From the NCBI GenBank assembly GCA_964523395.1, contig CAZFXS010000001.1, positions 186,001 through 250,000 of the forward strand: DNA of 64,000 nucleotides, read 5' to 3'. A model generated the notes under the pieces. The model worked only from the letters and a program-made list of their open reading frames with translations, made no database searches and was not told the origin of the DNA. Both the position numbers and the translations under genes were made by a program. Positions 9,157-16,942 of the stretch are shown here, one piece after another. This DNA comes from JANYJZ01 sp964523395. GTDB lineage: Bacteria; Bacteroidota; Ignavibacteria; UBA10030; SZUA-254. Positions within the stretch are counted from its first letter, which is position 1. Each line of letters starts with the position of its first letter.

Positions 9157-9968
9157 TGTTCTACCGTCTTGGATGGCTTTTTGTTGTTATTGTTTTCTCA
9201 ATCGCTGCGGTGTCGGGACAAACAGATTCTACTGATAATTCATCTGCCGGTGTTATACGCAGTGACGGATCGAAAATCCTCAGTGATGCTGCAGCGATTT
9301 TTGGTGCGCCGTTGCGTTTTGATAAAACAGACTGGGTAATGACCGCCGCAGTAGTTGGAGGAACGGTATTATTATTTACAGTTGATGAACCCGGGCGAAG
9401 GTTGGCTCTGCGCAATAATACACAGTTCGGGGAAAACCTATCACGCATTGGCAAGGAGTACGGACGGGAAATTTATGGACTGTCCGCAGCAGGGGGACTA
9501 TATGTCGGTGGTCTGGTATTCAAACATGAAGGTGTCCGGACAACCGGGTTAATGTTGTTCGAATCTGTAGCAATGGCGGGAATAGTGAATATGGCTCTGA
9601 AAACAATCATCGGCCGCCGCCGTCCATATACCGAGGAAGGGGCGTTTAGCTTTCGCGGGATGCAGTTTTCGCTTGATAACACCTCACTGCCGTCGGGGCA
9701 TTCTACCGTAGCGTTTTCTGTTTCATCGGTTCTCGCCAACAGGATAGACAATGTGTACGCTTCTGTTGGTTTATATTCTTTGGCGACACTTACGGCGCTT
9801 TCACGTGTATACAATGATTATCATTGGATATCAGATACATTTCTTGGGGCGGCAATCGGAACTTCCGTCGGGCTGTATGTTTCCCGCGACCGGAATGATC
9901 AGTCGCATGCCGGCCTTCTGGTGATTCCTTTTGGCAACGGCATCAGAATAGAATATCGTTTACAATGA
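9156..9968 (+). CDS. PAP2-superfamily membrane phosphatase
   Basis: The protein has a cleavable-looking N-terminal signal (residues 1-21, ending near SGQTDS) followed by the PAP2 catalytic triad of motifs: KTIIGRRRP (149-157), PSGH (179-182) and SRVYNDYHWISD (216-227). All active-site residues (Lys, Arg, His, His, Asp) are present. Such enzymes dephosphorylate lipid phosphates, for example undecaprenyl pyrophosphate or phosphatidic acid, at the periplasmic face. Its ATG overlaps the DUF190 stop by one base, placing it in the fluoride-controlled operon, an unusual partner. The substrate is unknown. Confidence 0.88.
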   Translation: MFYRLGWLFVVIVFSIAAVSGQTDSTDNSSAGVIRSDGSKILSDAAAIFGAPLRFDKTDWVMTAAVVGGTVLLFTVDEPGRRLALRNNTQFGENLSRIGKEYGREIYGLSAAGGLYVGGLVFKHEGVRTTGLMLFESVAMAGIVNMALKTIIGRRRPYTEEGAFSFRGMQFSLDNTSLPSGHSTVAFSVSSVLANRIDNVYASVGLYSLATLTALSRVYNDYHWISDTFLGAAIGTSVGLYVSRDRNDQSHAGLLVIPFGNGIRIEYRLQ

Positions 9969-9999
9969 GTTCTACGTTATAGTCTTCAGGAGATTTCTT

Positions 10000-11922
10000 A
10001 TTACTTCCGTTCAAATATCCCTTCAGGAAAAGCTTGCTAATCTTCCGACAAAACCGGGAGTATATCAATTTAAAAGCAAGGAAGGAGATATTCTCTACGT
10101 GGGCAAAGCAGTCAACCTTCGTAACCGGGTCCGTCAGTATTTCCAAAAATCACATCGCCCTGATCCCCGCAGGAAGGCGATGATCTCTAAAATTACAGAC
10201 GTTGAACTTATTGTCACCGACTCCGAGGTTGAAGCCCTTATTCTGGAAACGACACTGATTCAGAAGCTGAAGCCGAAGTATAATATCGACATGAAGGATG
10301 ACAAGAGCTTTCCGTATATCGTTGTTACCAATGAGCCATATCCCAGAGTGTTTGCGACAAGACGGGTGATACGGGATGGCTCAAAGTATTTTGGTCCGTA
10401 TAGTGAAGTGAAAAATATGCATGCCTCGCTCAAATTGATCCGTGAATTATATAAAGTGCGGAGCTGTAACTATTTGATTGATGAAGATGTCATCCGGAAA
10501 AAGAAAATCAAAATTTGTTTTGATTTTCACATAAAAAAATGCGACGGTCCTTGTGAAGGGTTGATTTCCCACCAGCAATATAATGCGATGATTAGCGAGG
10601 TAACTCAGATACTTCGCGGCAAAACAACAACACTGGTAAAAGTTCTTGAAGAAAAAATGCAAAAGGCATCCGAGGAGATGCGATATGAGGATGCTGCAGA
10701 TTTCCGGGACAAAATCGGCCAGCTCAGTGTGTACAACGATCGGCAAAAGGTTGTTGATCTTGAAATGATAGACCGCGACATTATTGCGCTTGCCATTGAA
10801 GGAGATGATGCATGCGGGGTTGTCTTCAGGATCAGGGATGGAAAAATTATCGGCAGACAGCATTTTTATCTTTCGGGAGTGGAAGGCACCACAGAAGAGG
10901 AAATGACCGAGCGGTTCATCAACAGATACTATTTTGATACGGATGATATTCCGCGGGAGATATTTCTCCAACTTCCGCTTGAATCCATTCCCTCAATCGA
11001 GGAGTGGTTAAAACAACGGCGGCAGGAAAAAGTGGAAATTGTGGTTCCGAAGATCGGTGAAAAAGCCAAATTGATGTCAATGTGCAAAAAAAATGCACAG
11101 TTTCTCCTTGAGATGCTTAAGATCCAAAAAGAAAAAAGAAAAGATGTCGTTCCACATTCTGTTCTTTCGTTGCAGCGGGATGTACGGCTTACGAATCCTC
11201 CCAGAAAGATTGAGTGTTTTGATATTTCCAATATTCAGGGGTCGGATTCTGTGGCGTCTATGGTGGTGTTTGTCGATGGCCGGCCAAGAAAATCGGAATA
11301 CCGTAAGTTTAAGATTCGCTCAGTCGAAGGTCCTGACGATTTTGCAAGCATGCAGGAAGTAATTGAACGCCGCTACCGTCGGGTTATTGAAGAACAGGGA
11401 GCCTTTCCGGATTTAATAGTAGTGGATGGGGGAAAAGGTCAGCTTTCCAGTGCTGTCGAAGTACTTGAAAAACTTGGCTTACGCCGAAATACATACGGAA
11501 AATTCCAATCTGAAGAAGGTGAAACTTCCCGAAAAGAAATTCATCTGCCGATCATTGGATTGGCGAAGCGCCTCGAGGAAGTGTTCCTTCCTGAAGCAAA
11601 GGAACCGCAATCAATTTCCAAAACATCATCCGGATTAAAACTTCTTCAGCAAATTCGTAATGAGGCACATCGTTTCGCAATCACCTATCATCGTTCGTTA
11701 CGGTCAAAACGAACGTTACAAACAGAGCTTGATCTGGTAAAAGGCATCGGCAAGACACGAGCAAAAAAGCTTCTGGAGGTCTTCGGTTCTGTGCAAGGTG
11801 TGAAATTCGCTACCCATGATCAGCTGTCTGAAGTGATAGGGGAAGAAATTGCTCAAAGGATCAGGGATTTTTTTACCGAAGAAGAAACCTCGCAAGTATC
11901 ACAGAATGGCGTGAAGGAGTAG
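10000..11922 (+). CDS. uvrC: Excinuclease ABC subunit C (UvrC), apparent ATT start
   Basis: UvrC makes both incisions in nucleotide excision repair. The GIY-YIG nuclease begins at GVY (residues 20-22) and YVGK (33-36), which lie upstream of the first ATG/GTG/TTG in frame (GTG at 10099), so a start at 10099 would delete the active site. The frame is open upstream; AGGAG at 9988-9992 is followed seven bases later by ATT at 10000, giving MTSVQISLQEKLANLPTKPG, a normal UvrC N-terminus. Later domains are the UVR motif (near residues 204-238), the RNase H-like endonuclease domain with ECFDISNIQG, and a C-terminal helix-hairpin-helix (VKGIGKTRAKKLLEVFGS). At 640 aa it is full length. The gap from the PAP2 stop is 31 bp. 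Confidence 0.92.
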   Translation: MTSVQISLQEKLANLPTKPGVYQFKSKEGDILYVGKAVNLRNRVRQYFQKSHRPDPRRKAMISKITDVELIVTDSEVEALILETTLIQKLKPKYNIDMKDDKSFPYIVVTNEPYPRVFATRRVIRDGSKYFGPYSEVKNMHASLKLIRELYKVRSCNYLIDEDVIRKKKIKICFDFHIKKCDGPCEGLISHQQYNAMISEVTQILRGKTTTLVKVLEEKMQKASEEMRYEDAADFRDKIGQLSVYNDRQKVVDLEMIDRDIIALAIEGDDACGVVFRIRDGKIIGRQHFYLSGVEGTTEEEMTERFINRYYFDTDDIPREIFLQLPLESIPSIEEWLKQRRQEKVEIVVPKIGEKAKLMSMCKKNAQFLLEMLKIQKEKRKDVVPHSVLSLQRDVRLTNPPRKIECFDISNIQGSDSVASMVVFVDGRPRKSEYRKFKIRSVEGPDDFASMQEVIERRYRRVIEEQGAFPDLIVVDGGKGQLSSAVEVLEKLGLRRNTYGKFQSEEGETSRKEIHLPIIGLAKRLEEVFLPEAKEPQSISKTSSGLKLLQQIRNEAHRFAITYHRSLRSKRTLQTELDLVKGIGKTRAKKLLEVFGSVQGVKFATHDQLSEVIGEEIAQRIRDFFTEEETSQVSQNGVKE

Positions 11923-11978
11923 ATTTTCTGGGAAAACGTTGCGCTCGGGCATGGAGAAACCGCTAAATAAGTTTCTTA

Positions 11979-12007
11979 TTGACTTTTTTCGCAGAAGTGG
12001 CTATACT
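11979..12007 (+). promoter_or_regulatory. Sigma70-type promoter
   Basis: TTGACT (11979-11984), 17 bp, TATACT (12002-12007), about 67 bp before the ATG of the pilin-like gene at 12074. Confidence 0.7.
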
Positions 12008-12073
12008 ATACCAAACAGTGAGTTACCACGGGGGTTAACTTACGATTTCCTCAACGTTTGTAAGGAATAGTGC

Positions 12074-12460
12074 ATGGAACAAAAATCACCCCTCTTCTTT
12101 ATGATTGCAATGCTCGTCTTTGGTGTAAGCATTGCTTCTGCCATCTGGGTATTTGGAAAAAATAATATTAACACCCATCGCGACGAATTAATTAACGAGA
12201 TTAATCATATTGCAGCAGACGCGTTTCAATACCGGCTGCGGCCGGTTCAAATGGGTGGTGGCGGTGGTTCATATACCGGTTACCATATTCCCTCGAAGTT
12301 AGTCGGAAAGCTGAAAAGTAGTATCGATGTGGAGACTCTTGATCCGTACCATTTGTCTCTCACAGCGACATCCTCGCTGAATGTGGGTTCAGTGAAGGCA
12401 ACAATGGACGAAAAAGGAAAACTCTCGGATTATTCTTATTCGGGTCAGTTTATCGAATAA
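12074..12460 (+). CDS. Single-pass membrane protein, pilin-like, unknown function
   Basis: I do not recognise a named family. The 128-aa protein has a short polar N-terminus, one hydrophobic helix at residues 8-28 (FFMIAMLVFGVSIASAIWVFG), then an amphipathic helix with a heptad-like pattern (NINTHRDELINEINHIAADAFQ), a glycine-rich linker (GGGGGS) and a small beta-rich C-terminal domain. The layout resembles a pseudopilin or other helix-plus-beta surface subunit, but there is no prepilin peptidase site (G before F/M-x4-E). A strong promoter lies upstream and an SD (AAGGA) precedes the ATG. It appears to be monocistronic, with a second promoter before the next gene. Confidence 0.7.
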   Translation: MEQKSPLFFMIAMLVFGVSIASAIWVFGKNNINTHRDELINEINHIAADAFQYRLRPVQMGGGGGSYTGYHIPSKLVGKLKSSIDVETLDPYHLSLTATSSLNVGSVKATMDEKGKLSDYSYSGQFIE

Positions 12461-12532
12461 GTCCTTGTGCAGAGGTTAATCCGTTACTATTTCATTCTCA
12501 TGGGATCTGTGTCAGCAATACCTCGTTGATTC

Positions 12533-12561
12533 TTGACTTTGAAAAGCGGAGAAAGTATCTT
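12533..12561 (+). promoter_or_regulatory. Sigma70-type promoter of STAS gene
   Basis: TTGACT (12533-12538), 17 bp, TATCTT (12556-12561), 30 bp before the ATG at 12591. Confidence 0.7.
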
Positions 12562-12590
12562 ACGTTATCATTTATCACTATTGACCACTT

Positions 12591-12932
12591 ATGAAAATTA
12601 GTGAGCAGGCGCATGGCGGTCCCGCAATTCTTGATTTAAAAGGAGACCCTCTCGGCGAGGACGATGCGCTTCAATTAAAACAGAAAGTGTACAGCCTGAT
12701 CCAGGACGGTGTTCGTCATGTCATTTTAAATCTTAAAGAGGTACGCCATATCAATAGCGCGGGACTCGGCGGGCTTGTTTGTGCTATGACAGCGCTTCGT
12801 AAAGTCGGTGGCGATGTTTTTCTTGCTCAGACCGGCACCAATGTTTCAAGGATTTTATCTATTACACAACTGAATAAAATCTTTGAATCCTATAATACCG
12901 TTGAGGATGCAGTCGGCCGTCTCAAAGGATAA
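12591..12932 (+). CDS. STAS-domain anti-sigma-factor antagonist (SpoIIAA-like)
   Basis: A 113-aa single STAS domain. The phosphorylatable serine sits in the canonical loop HINSAGLGGL (Ser56). In SpoIIAA/RsbV systems the dephosphorylated antagonist binds an anti-sigma kinase and frees a sigma factor; phosphorylation at this Ser by the kinase reverses it. No partner kinase, phosphatase or sigma factor is encoded next to it, so its output is unknown. It has its own promoter 30 bp upstream and an intrinsic terminator 38 bp downstream, so it is transcribed alone. Confidence 0.9.
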   Translation: MKISEQAHGGPAILDLKGDPLGEDDALQLKQKVYSLIQDGVRHVILNLKEVRHINSAGLGGLVCAMTALRKVGGDVFLAQTGTNVSRILSITQLNKIFESYNTVEDAVGRLKG

Positions 12933-12970
12933 AGAGTATGAAACATATCAGATATGAATGATAAGTTGAA

Positions 12971-12999
12971 CCTAACGATCCGGTTAGGTTTTTTATTTT
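12971..12999 (+). terminator. Intrinsic terminator after STAS gene
   Basis: CCTAAC-GATCCG-GTTAGG hairpin (12971-12988) followed directly by a TTTTTT-A-TTTTT tract. Confidence 0.85.
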
Positions 13000-13061
13000 T
13001 ACAACGTGCCTTCATGGCAGTGAATTGAATCAACTCAGCTCTGAGGAAAGGACGGAAATAT

Positions 13062-13475
13062 ATGGGAGTATTTGACCAGATTGCAGGAGGGCTCCTCGAT
13101 AATATCGGCTCGAATGAGGCTATGCAGAATAATTTAATGGGGACTATTACGAACCTTATTTCCGGGTCTGAATCGGGCGGGTTATCAGGATTGGTGCAAA
13201 CATTTCAGGAAAAAGGCCTGGGCGATGTTGTGGCATCGTGGATTAGCACTGGCAAAAATCTTCCGATCAATGCCAATCAGATTCAGGAAGTTCTTGGAAG
13301 CCCTAAAATCCAGCAGATCGCACAGCAGCTTGGCGTGTCATCTGCTGATGCATCAAACGCGCTGGCGCAATTTCTTCCGCAGGTCGTCGATAAACTCACC
13401 CCAAATGGTTCGATGCCCGCTGACGATCTCATCTCCCAGGGGGTAGGCCTCCTGAAGGGAAAGTTATTCGGATAA
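13062..13475 (+). CDS. YidB/DUF937 family protein
   Basis: A 137-aa protein of the YidB-like DUF937 family: MGVFDQIAGGLLDNIG at the start, a Gly/Ser-rich middle (SGSESGGLSGLVQTFQEKGLG), the QLGVSSADASNALAQFLPQ helix-turn-helix near residues 88-106, and a C-terminal LTPNG and GLLKGKLFG. YidB-type proteins are small soluble helical proteins of unknown role found across proteobacteria and Bacteroidota. No membrane segment is seen. A DUF4920 gene follows 52 bp downstream with its own SD. Confidence 0.82.
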   Translation: MGVFDQIAGGLLDNIGSNEAMQNNLMGTITNLISGSESGGLSGLVQTFQEKGLGDVVASWISTGKNLPINANQIQEVLGSPKIQQIAQQLGVSSADASNALAQFLPQVVDKLTPNGSMPADDLISQGVGLLKGKLFG

Positions 13476-13527
13476 ATAATTACAAATCGTTGATGGTATA
13501 CAGTCTTCTCTTACAAAGGAAAATTAT

Positions 13528-13995
13528 ATGAAATCGATACTTACAGTTGTCGTTGGGTTAACGTTTATTTTTTCAAGTCTTGTTGTTGCCGGAAGTCCTA
13601 AGAAATATGGCAAGAAGATTTCACTCGACAAGAAGACCAGCATTTCGGAGATACTTGCTCACCCCCAGAAGTTTGACGGCAAGAAGGTCCTTGTGGAAGG
13701 CGCTGTCGTTGATGTCTGCGAGAGCAGGGGGTGCTGGATCAAACTCGCAAGCGATAAAGAGTTTGAATCTATCGTCTTTAAAGTCGAAGACGGCGTCATA
13801 ACATTTCCGATGAGCGCGAAAGGGAAAAATGCGTCGGCGGAAGGCGTGGTCAGCGTGACAACACTGAGCAAGGAAGAACGTATAGAGCGCGGGAAAAAGC
13901 AGGCTGCTGAAGAAGGAACAACGTTTGACCCTTCAACCATCACAGGACCGAAAACGACGGTCCGGATTATGGGTGAAGGTGCGGTTATTAAGTAG
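13528..13995 (+). CDS. DUF4920 periplasmic protein
   Basis: 155 aa with a signal peptide (residues 1-21, MKSILTVVVGLTFIFSSLVV). The mature part matches DUF4920: KKISLDKKTSISEILAHP, FDGKKVLVEGAVVDVCESRG and CWIKLASDKE, resembling an OB-fold with a conserved Cys pair (C-x4-C) that may bind metal or form a disulfide. Function is not established. The start has a good SD (AAAGGA). The next gene, a PepSY-associated membrane protein, begins 10 bp after its stop; DUF4920 and PepSY-TM genes are often linked in Bacteroidota, which supports a shared envelope or redox role (inference). Confidence 0.82.
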   Translation: MKSILTVVVGLTFIFSSLVVAGSPKKYGKKISLDKKTSISEILAHPQKFDGKKVLVEGAVVDVCESRGCWIKLASDKEFESIVFKVEDGVITFPMSAKGKNASAEGVVSVTTLSKEERIERGKKQAAEEGTTFDPSTITGPKTTVRIMGEGAVIK

Positions 13996-14005
13996 AACTG
14001 CCGTT

Positions 14006-14569
14006 ATGGCGGAAATCAAATGGAGGAAGTGGAATAACATACTCCATCGCGACATCGGGTATGTTATTGTTGCTCTCACTGTTATTTACGGTATTTCCGG
14101 GATCGCTGTCAATCATGTGGCCGACTGGAACCCGAGCTACAAGATCGAAAAACGAACCTTGACTATTGAACCAGTGACGGCCGAAGCGCGAGATGAAATC
14201 ATCGCTGACGTGCAATCCAAACTCCAACTTTCCGCTGAGCCCAAAAACATCTTTCGGCCTGACCCCGAAACACTCCAGCTTTTTTATGAGGATGAAACAT
14301 ATTCGGTTGATCTGCCAACCGGCACAGTTCTCATTGAAGAAACGAAAACCCGCCCTGTTCTTTTTGAAGTCAATATGCTGCACCTCAATGCCCCAAAACA
14401 ACTCTGGACGTATATAGCCGATTTGTACGCGCTCGCGCTCATCGTCGTTGCCCTGACAGGCTTATTTGTGTTGAAAGGTAAAACAGGAATTACAGGTCGC
14501 GGGGCGTGGCTTACGGCAATCGGGGTTATTATACCGGTAGGGTACTGGCTTTATTACTTGTATGGATAA
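14006..14569 (+). CDS. PepSY-associated transmembrane protein
   Basis: The start chosen is ATG 14006, just after the DUF4920 stop; an ORF extension to 13925 only overlaps that gene. The 187-aa protein begins EIKWRKWNNILHRDIGY, the family's signature, followed by a membrane helix (VIVALTVIYGISGIAVNHV), a periplasmic PepSY-like domain (roughly residues 35-130), then two further helices (YALALIVVALTGLFVLKG and LTAIGVIIPVGYWLYYLYG). The His residues at HRD and NH near the helix ends resemble heme- or metal-coordinating positions in PepSY-TM proteins. It ends just before tRNA-Val, which is read from the other strand. Confidence 0.82.
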   Translation: MAEIKWRKWNNILHRDIGYVIVALTVIYGISGIAVNHVADWNPSYKIEKRTLTIEPVTAEARDEIIADVQSKLQLSAEPKNIFRPDPETLQLFYEDETYSVDLPTGTVLIEETKTRPVLFEVNMLHLNAPKQLWTYIADLYALALIVVALTGLFVLKGKTGITGRGAWLTAIGVIIPVGYWLYYLYG

Positions 14570-14582
14570 CGAATCGTTCTTG

Positions 14583-14657
14583 TGGGCGCTACTGGGATCG
14601 AACCAGTGACCTTACGCGTGTGAGGCGTACGCTCTGAACCAGCTGAGCTAAGCGCCC
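14583..14657 (-). tRNA. tRNA-Val (anticodon CAC)
   Basis: On the minus strand the cloverleaf closes fully: acceptor GGGCGCT/AGCGCCC, D arm GCTC..GAGC, anticodon stem TACGC/GCGTA with loop CTCACAC (anticodon CAC), and T arm ACTGG-TTCGATC-CCAGT. The discriminator is A and the CCA end is not encoded. Confidence 0.96.
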
Positions 14658-14670
14658 GAAAAGGCGTTGT

Positions 14671-14699
14671 AATGTACGAAAGTTACCCCCTCAAAGCAA
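14671..14699 (-). promoter_or_regulatory. Promoter of tRNA-Val
   Basis: Reading the minus strand: TTGCTT (complement of 14694-14699), 17 bp, TACATT (complement of 14671-14676), 13 bases before the tRNA 5' end. Confidence 0.65.
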
Positions 14700-15277
14700 A
14701 TAAAGGTAACTTATGTTTATCCATCCGCTTTCAAGACGTTCTTGTGCGCGTTTTTCCTGGTTCTGGTATTCTTCTTATCGTAATCGAGAAAAACGGAAAT
14801 CATTTTTCGATGCCCCTGTCTAGTTGTGACCGCCGTCCCATATCGCAGTCCTCAAATCAGTATATTGAAACTAAACCACAGTACCTCTGAACATTAATCC
14901 GAATATAGTGTTGCTCTAGTATGAACCCGAGTCTTCTACCTTACCTGCCCGCGGTCAAAGGGGAGGTCATCAGAAAAGATTTTTATATCAGTAAAGGCAG
15001 GCGTATTGTCGCCGAAGTTACCAATAAGGGGGGAGGATTGTATGATCTTTCCCTTACTGTCCCATCAAATATGCGGTTCCGAAGCATTCGCGAACAGAAT
15101 ATCACAATGGCAAAAATTGAATTTACGTTTCAGGCCTTCGTGCAAAACATTGATTACCTCGCTGTTTCCCGAGGGATGTAGAAGATTATTGTTTCCACAA
15201 CTCACCAGTTTCACTTCTTATCACATTTGCGTTGTACATGGTCATCATGTAGCGAAAAATTCTACTAAAAAAAGCTC
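14700..15277. other. Gene-poor spacer before the pyr operon
   Basis: No convincing gene was found in these 578 bases. The longest open frame, 14921-15181 on the + strand (86 codons), has no ribosome-binding site, no recognisable domain, and overlaps equally long frames; it could be a decayed gene. No repeat, tRNA or clear terminator was recognised. Confidence 0.5.
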
Positions 15278-15306
15278 TTGCATGAATAGTAGAGAATCGG
15301 TATATT
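15278..15306 (+). promoter_or_regulatory. Promoter of pyrRBC operon
   Basis: TTGCAT (15278-15283), 17 bp, TATATT (15301-15306), about 30 bp before the PyrR-binding leader. Confidence 0.75.
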
Positions 15307-15337
15307 AATACCACAAAACAGGTGCACATAAACCTTT

Positions 15338-15431
15338 AATCCCGATCCAGAGAGGTCGGAAAGGATTCACATGAGCCTCAAAGCATTTATCGGTTATAAC
15401 CTCCATCCCACGCGGGATTCGGAGGTTTTTT
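15338..15431 (+). promoter_or_regulatory. PyrR-responsive attenuator leader
   Basis: The leader contains the PyrR-binding hairpin with the conserved ATCCAGAGAGGT loop (15345-15356) and its closing arms AATCC/GGATT (15338-15367). Downstream is an intrinsic terminator: AACCTCC-ATCCC / GGGAT-TC-GGAGGTT (15398-15427) then TTTTTT. In known systems UMP-bound PyrR stabilises the first hairpin and so permits the terminator. The regulator itself is the first gene. Confidence 0.88.
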
Positions 15432-15444
15432 CGTTTTTATCCGT

Positions 15445-15996
15445 ATGAATATCAAAGCGCGTATCATCGACGAAGCAGGTTTTGAACGGACACTGACCCG
15501 CCTGGCCCACGAAATTCTTGAACGCAACAAAGGTTCCGAGACAATTGCCATTGTAGGAATTATCACACGCGGAGAAGTTATCGCCCGCCGCCTTGCCAAA
15601 AAAATCCAGGATATTGAAAATAAAGAACTCCGGATCGGTTTTCTTGATATTACCCTCTACCGTGACGATCTTCGCGATAATATTAATCAACCAGTATTAA
15701 AGGGTTCTGATATCTCATTTGACGTTACCGGTAAGAATATTATCCTGGTTGATGACGTACTCTATACGGGCCGGACAGTTCGTGCTGCGCTGGATGAACT
15801 CGTCGATCATGGCAGACCGGCGACCATCCAGCTTGCGGTGATTGCTGACCGTGGTCATCGCGAGTTACCAATCAAAGCGGATTTTGTTGGAAAAAACATC
15901 CCCACTTCAGTTGATGAGGAAGTTCGTGTATTGGTTAAGGAAATCGACGGAGAAGATGCTGTATTGCTGGTGCAGGCAGAAAGGGGCAAGAAATAA
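15445..15996 (+). CDS. pyrR: Bifunctional PyrR: pyr attenuation regulator / uracil phosphoribosyltransferase
   Basis: 183 aa, normal length for PyrR. The PRPP-binding motif is NIILVDDVLYTGRTVRAAL near residues 96-114, and the PyrR-type RNA-binding basic residues precede it. The protein binds pyr leader RNA in the presence of UMP and promotes termination; many members also make UMP from uracil and PRPP. The attenuator with a PyrR consensus loop lies directly upstream, making the autoregulatory loop visible in sequence. The stop overlaps the pyrB start by one base. Confidence 0.95.
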   Translation: MNIKARIIDEAGFERTLTRLAHEILERNKGSETIAIVGIITRGEVIARRLAKKIQDIENKELRIGFLDITLYRDDLRDNINQPVLKGSDISFDVTGKNIILVDDVLYTGRTVRAALDELVDHGRPATIQLAVIADRGHRELPIKADFVGKNIPTSVDEEVRVLVKEIDGEDAVLLVQAERGKK

Positions 15997-16916
15997 TGTC
16001 ACTGTCAAGCCGACATCTGCTTGGACTCGATGGGATGCCGCGCGAAGATATTGTGAACATTCTTGATACGGCAGGCTCGTTCAGGGAAGTTCTCGACCGT
16101 CCCATTAAAAAAGTCCCGACCCTCCAGGGCAAAACCATCGTTAATCTCTTCTTTGAAAGCTCCACCAGGACCAGAATTTCATTTGAACTTGCGGAAAGAA
16201 GGCTCTCTGCGGATTCGGTGAATTTTTCCGCGGACGCAAGCAGCGTGAAAAAAGGTGAAACGCTGAAAGATACCGCGCGCAATATTGAGATGATGAAAAT
16301 CGATATGGTAGTTATACGACACGCGGCTGCGGGAGCGGCGCATTTTCTTAGCCGGGTAGTTGGTGCCAATATCATTAATGCGGGGGACGGTGCTCATGAG
16401 CATCCTACTCAGGCTCTCCTCGATATGTATACCATCCGCGAAAAATTCGGAAAACTTGAGGGTCTTCATGTTTGCATCATAGGAGATATTGCCCATAGCC
16501 GCGTCGCGCTTTCCAATATTTATGGTTTGAAAGCGATGGGCGCGAAAGTCTCTGTCTGCGGGCCCAAGACACTCATACCGAGAAACCTTGCTGACCTTGA
16601 TGTCCAGATTTATCATAACCTTGATGAAGCAATTCGTGATGCGGATGTATTAAACGTACTCCGAATACAATTTGAACGACAGGACAGATTTTTCTTTCCT
16701 TCAGTCAGGGAATACCGGCAATCCTATGGCCTTACCAAAGACCGGTTAAAAAATGCGCGGAAACCCGTTACTGTCATGCATCCCGGACCGATTAACCGTG
16801 ATGTGGAAATTTCGGCAGATGTCGCTGATAGCGAACACTCTCTCATCCTTCAGCAGGTATTAAACGGCGTGGCAGTGAGGATGGCTGTGCTCTATTTACT
16901 CGGGACCGGGAAGTAA
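15996..16916 (+). CDS. pyrB: Aspartate carbamoyltransferase catalytic subunit
   Basis: PyrB forms carbamoyl-aspartate, the committed step of pyrimidine synthesis. At 306 aa it shows the carbamoyl-phosphate site FFESSTRTRISFELA (residues 52-66), HPTQALLDMYT near 132-142, and the MHPGPINRDVEI aspartate-binding loop near 260-271. No regulatory pyrI gene follows; control by the leader attenuator fits a class lacking PyrI. Its ATG overlaps the pyrR stop (one base), so translation is coupled. Confidence 0.96.
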   Translation: MSLSSRHLLGLDGMPREDIVNILDTAGSFREVLDRPIKKVPTLQGKTIVNLFFESSTRTRISFELAERRLSADSVNFSADASSVKKGETLKDTARNIEMMKIDMVVIRHAAAGAAHFLSRVVGANIINAGDGAHEHPTQALLDMYTIREKFGKLEGLHVCIIGDIAHSRVALSNIYGLKAMGAKVSVCGPKTLIPRNLADLDVQIYHNLDEAIRDADVLNVLRIQFERQDRFFFPSVREYRQSYGLTKDRLKNARKPVTVMHPGPINRDVEISADVADSEHSLILQQVLNGVAVRMAVLYLLGTGK

Positions 16917-16942
16917 GGATATATTTTGTTGAATGAATATAC

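Noticed and set aside
10099..10101. GTG 10099 as uvrC start
   Set aside because: It would remove the GIY-YIG active-site segment that is clearly encoded upstream in the same frame.
14921..15181. 86-codon + strand open frame in the spacer before pyrR
   Set aside because: No SD, no family likeness and overlapping competing frames; noted only within the spacer entry.
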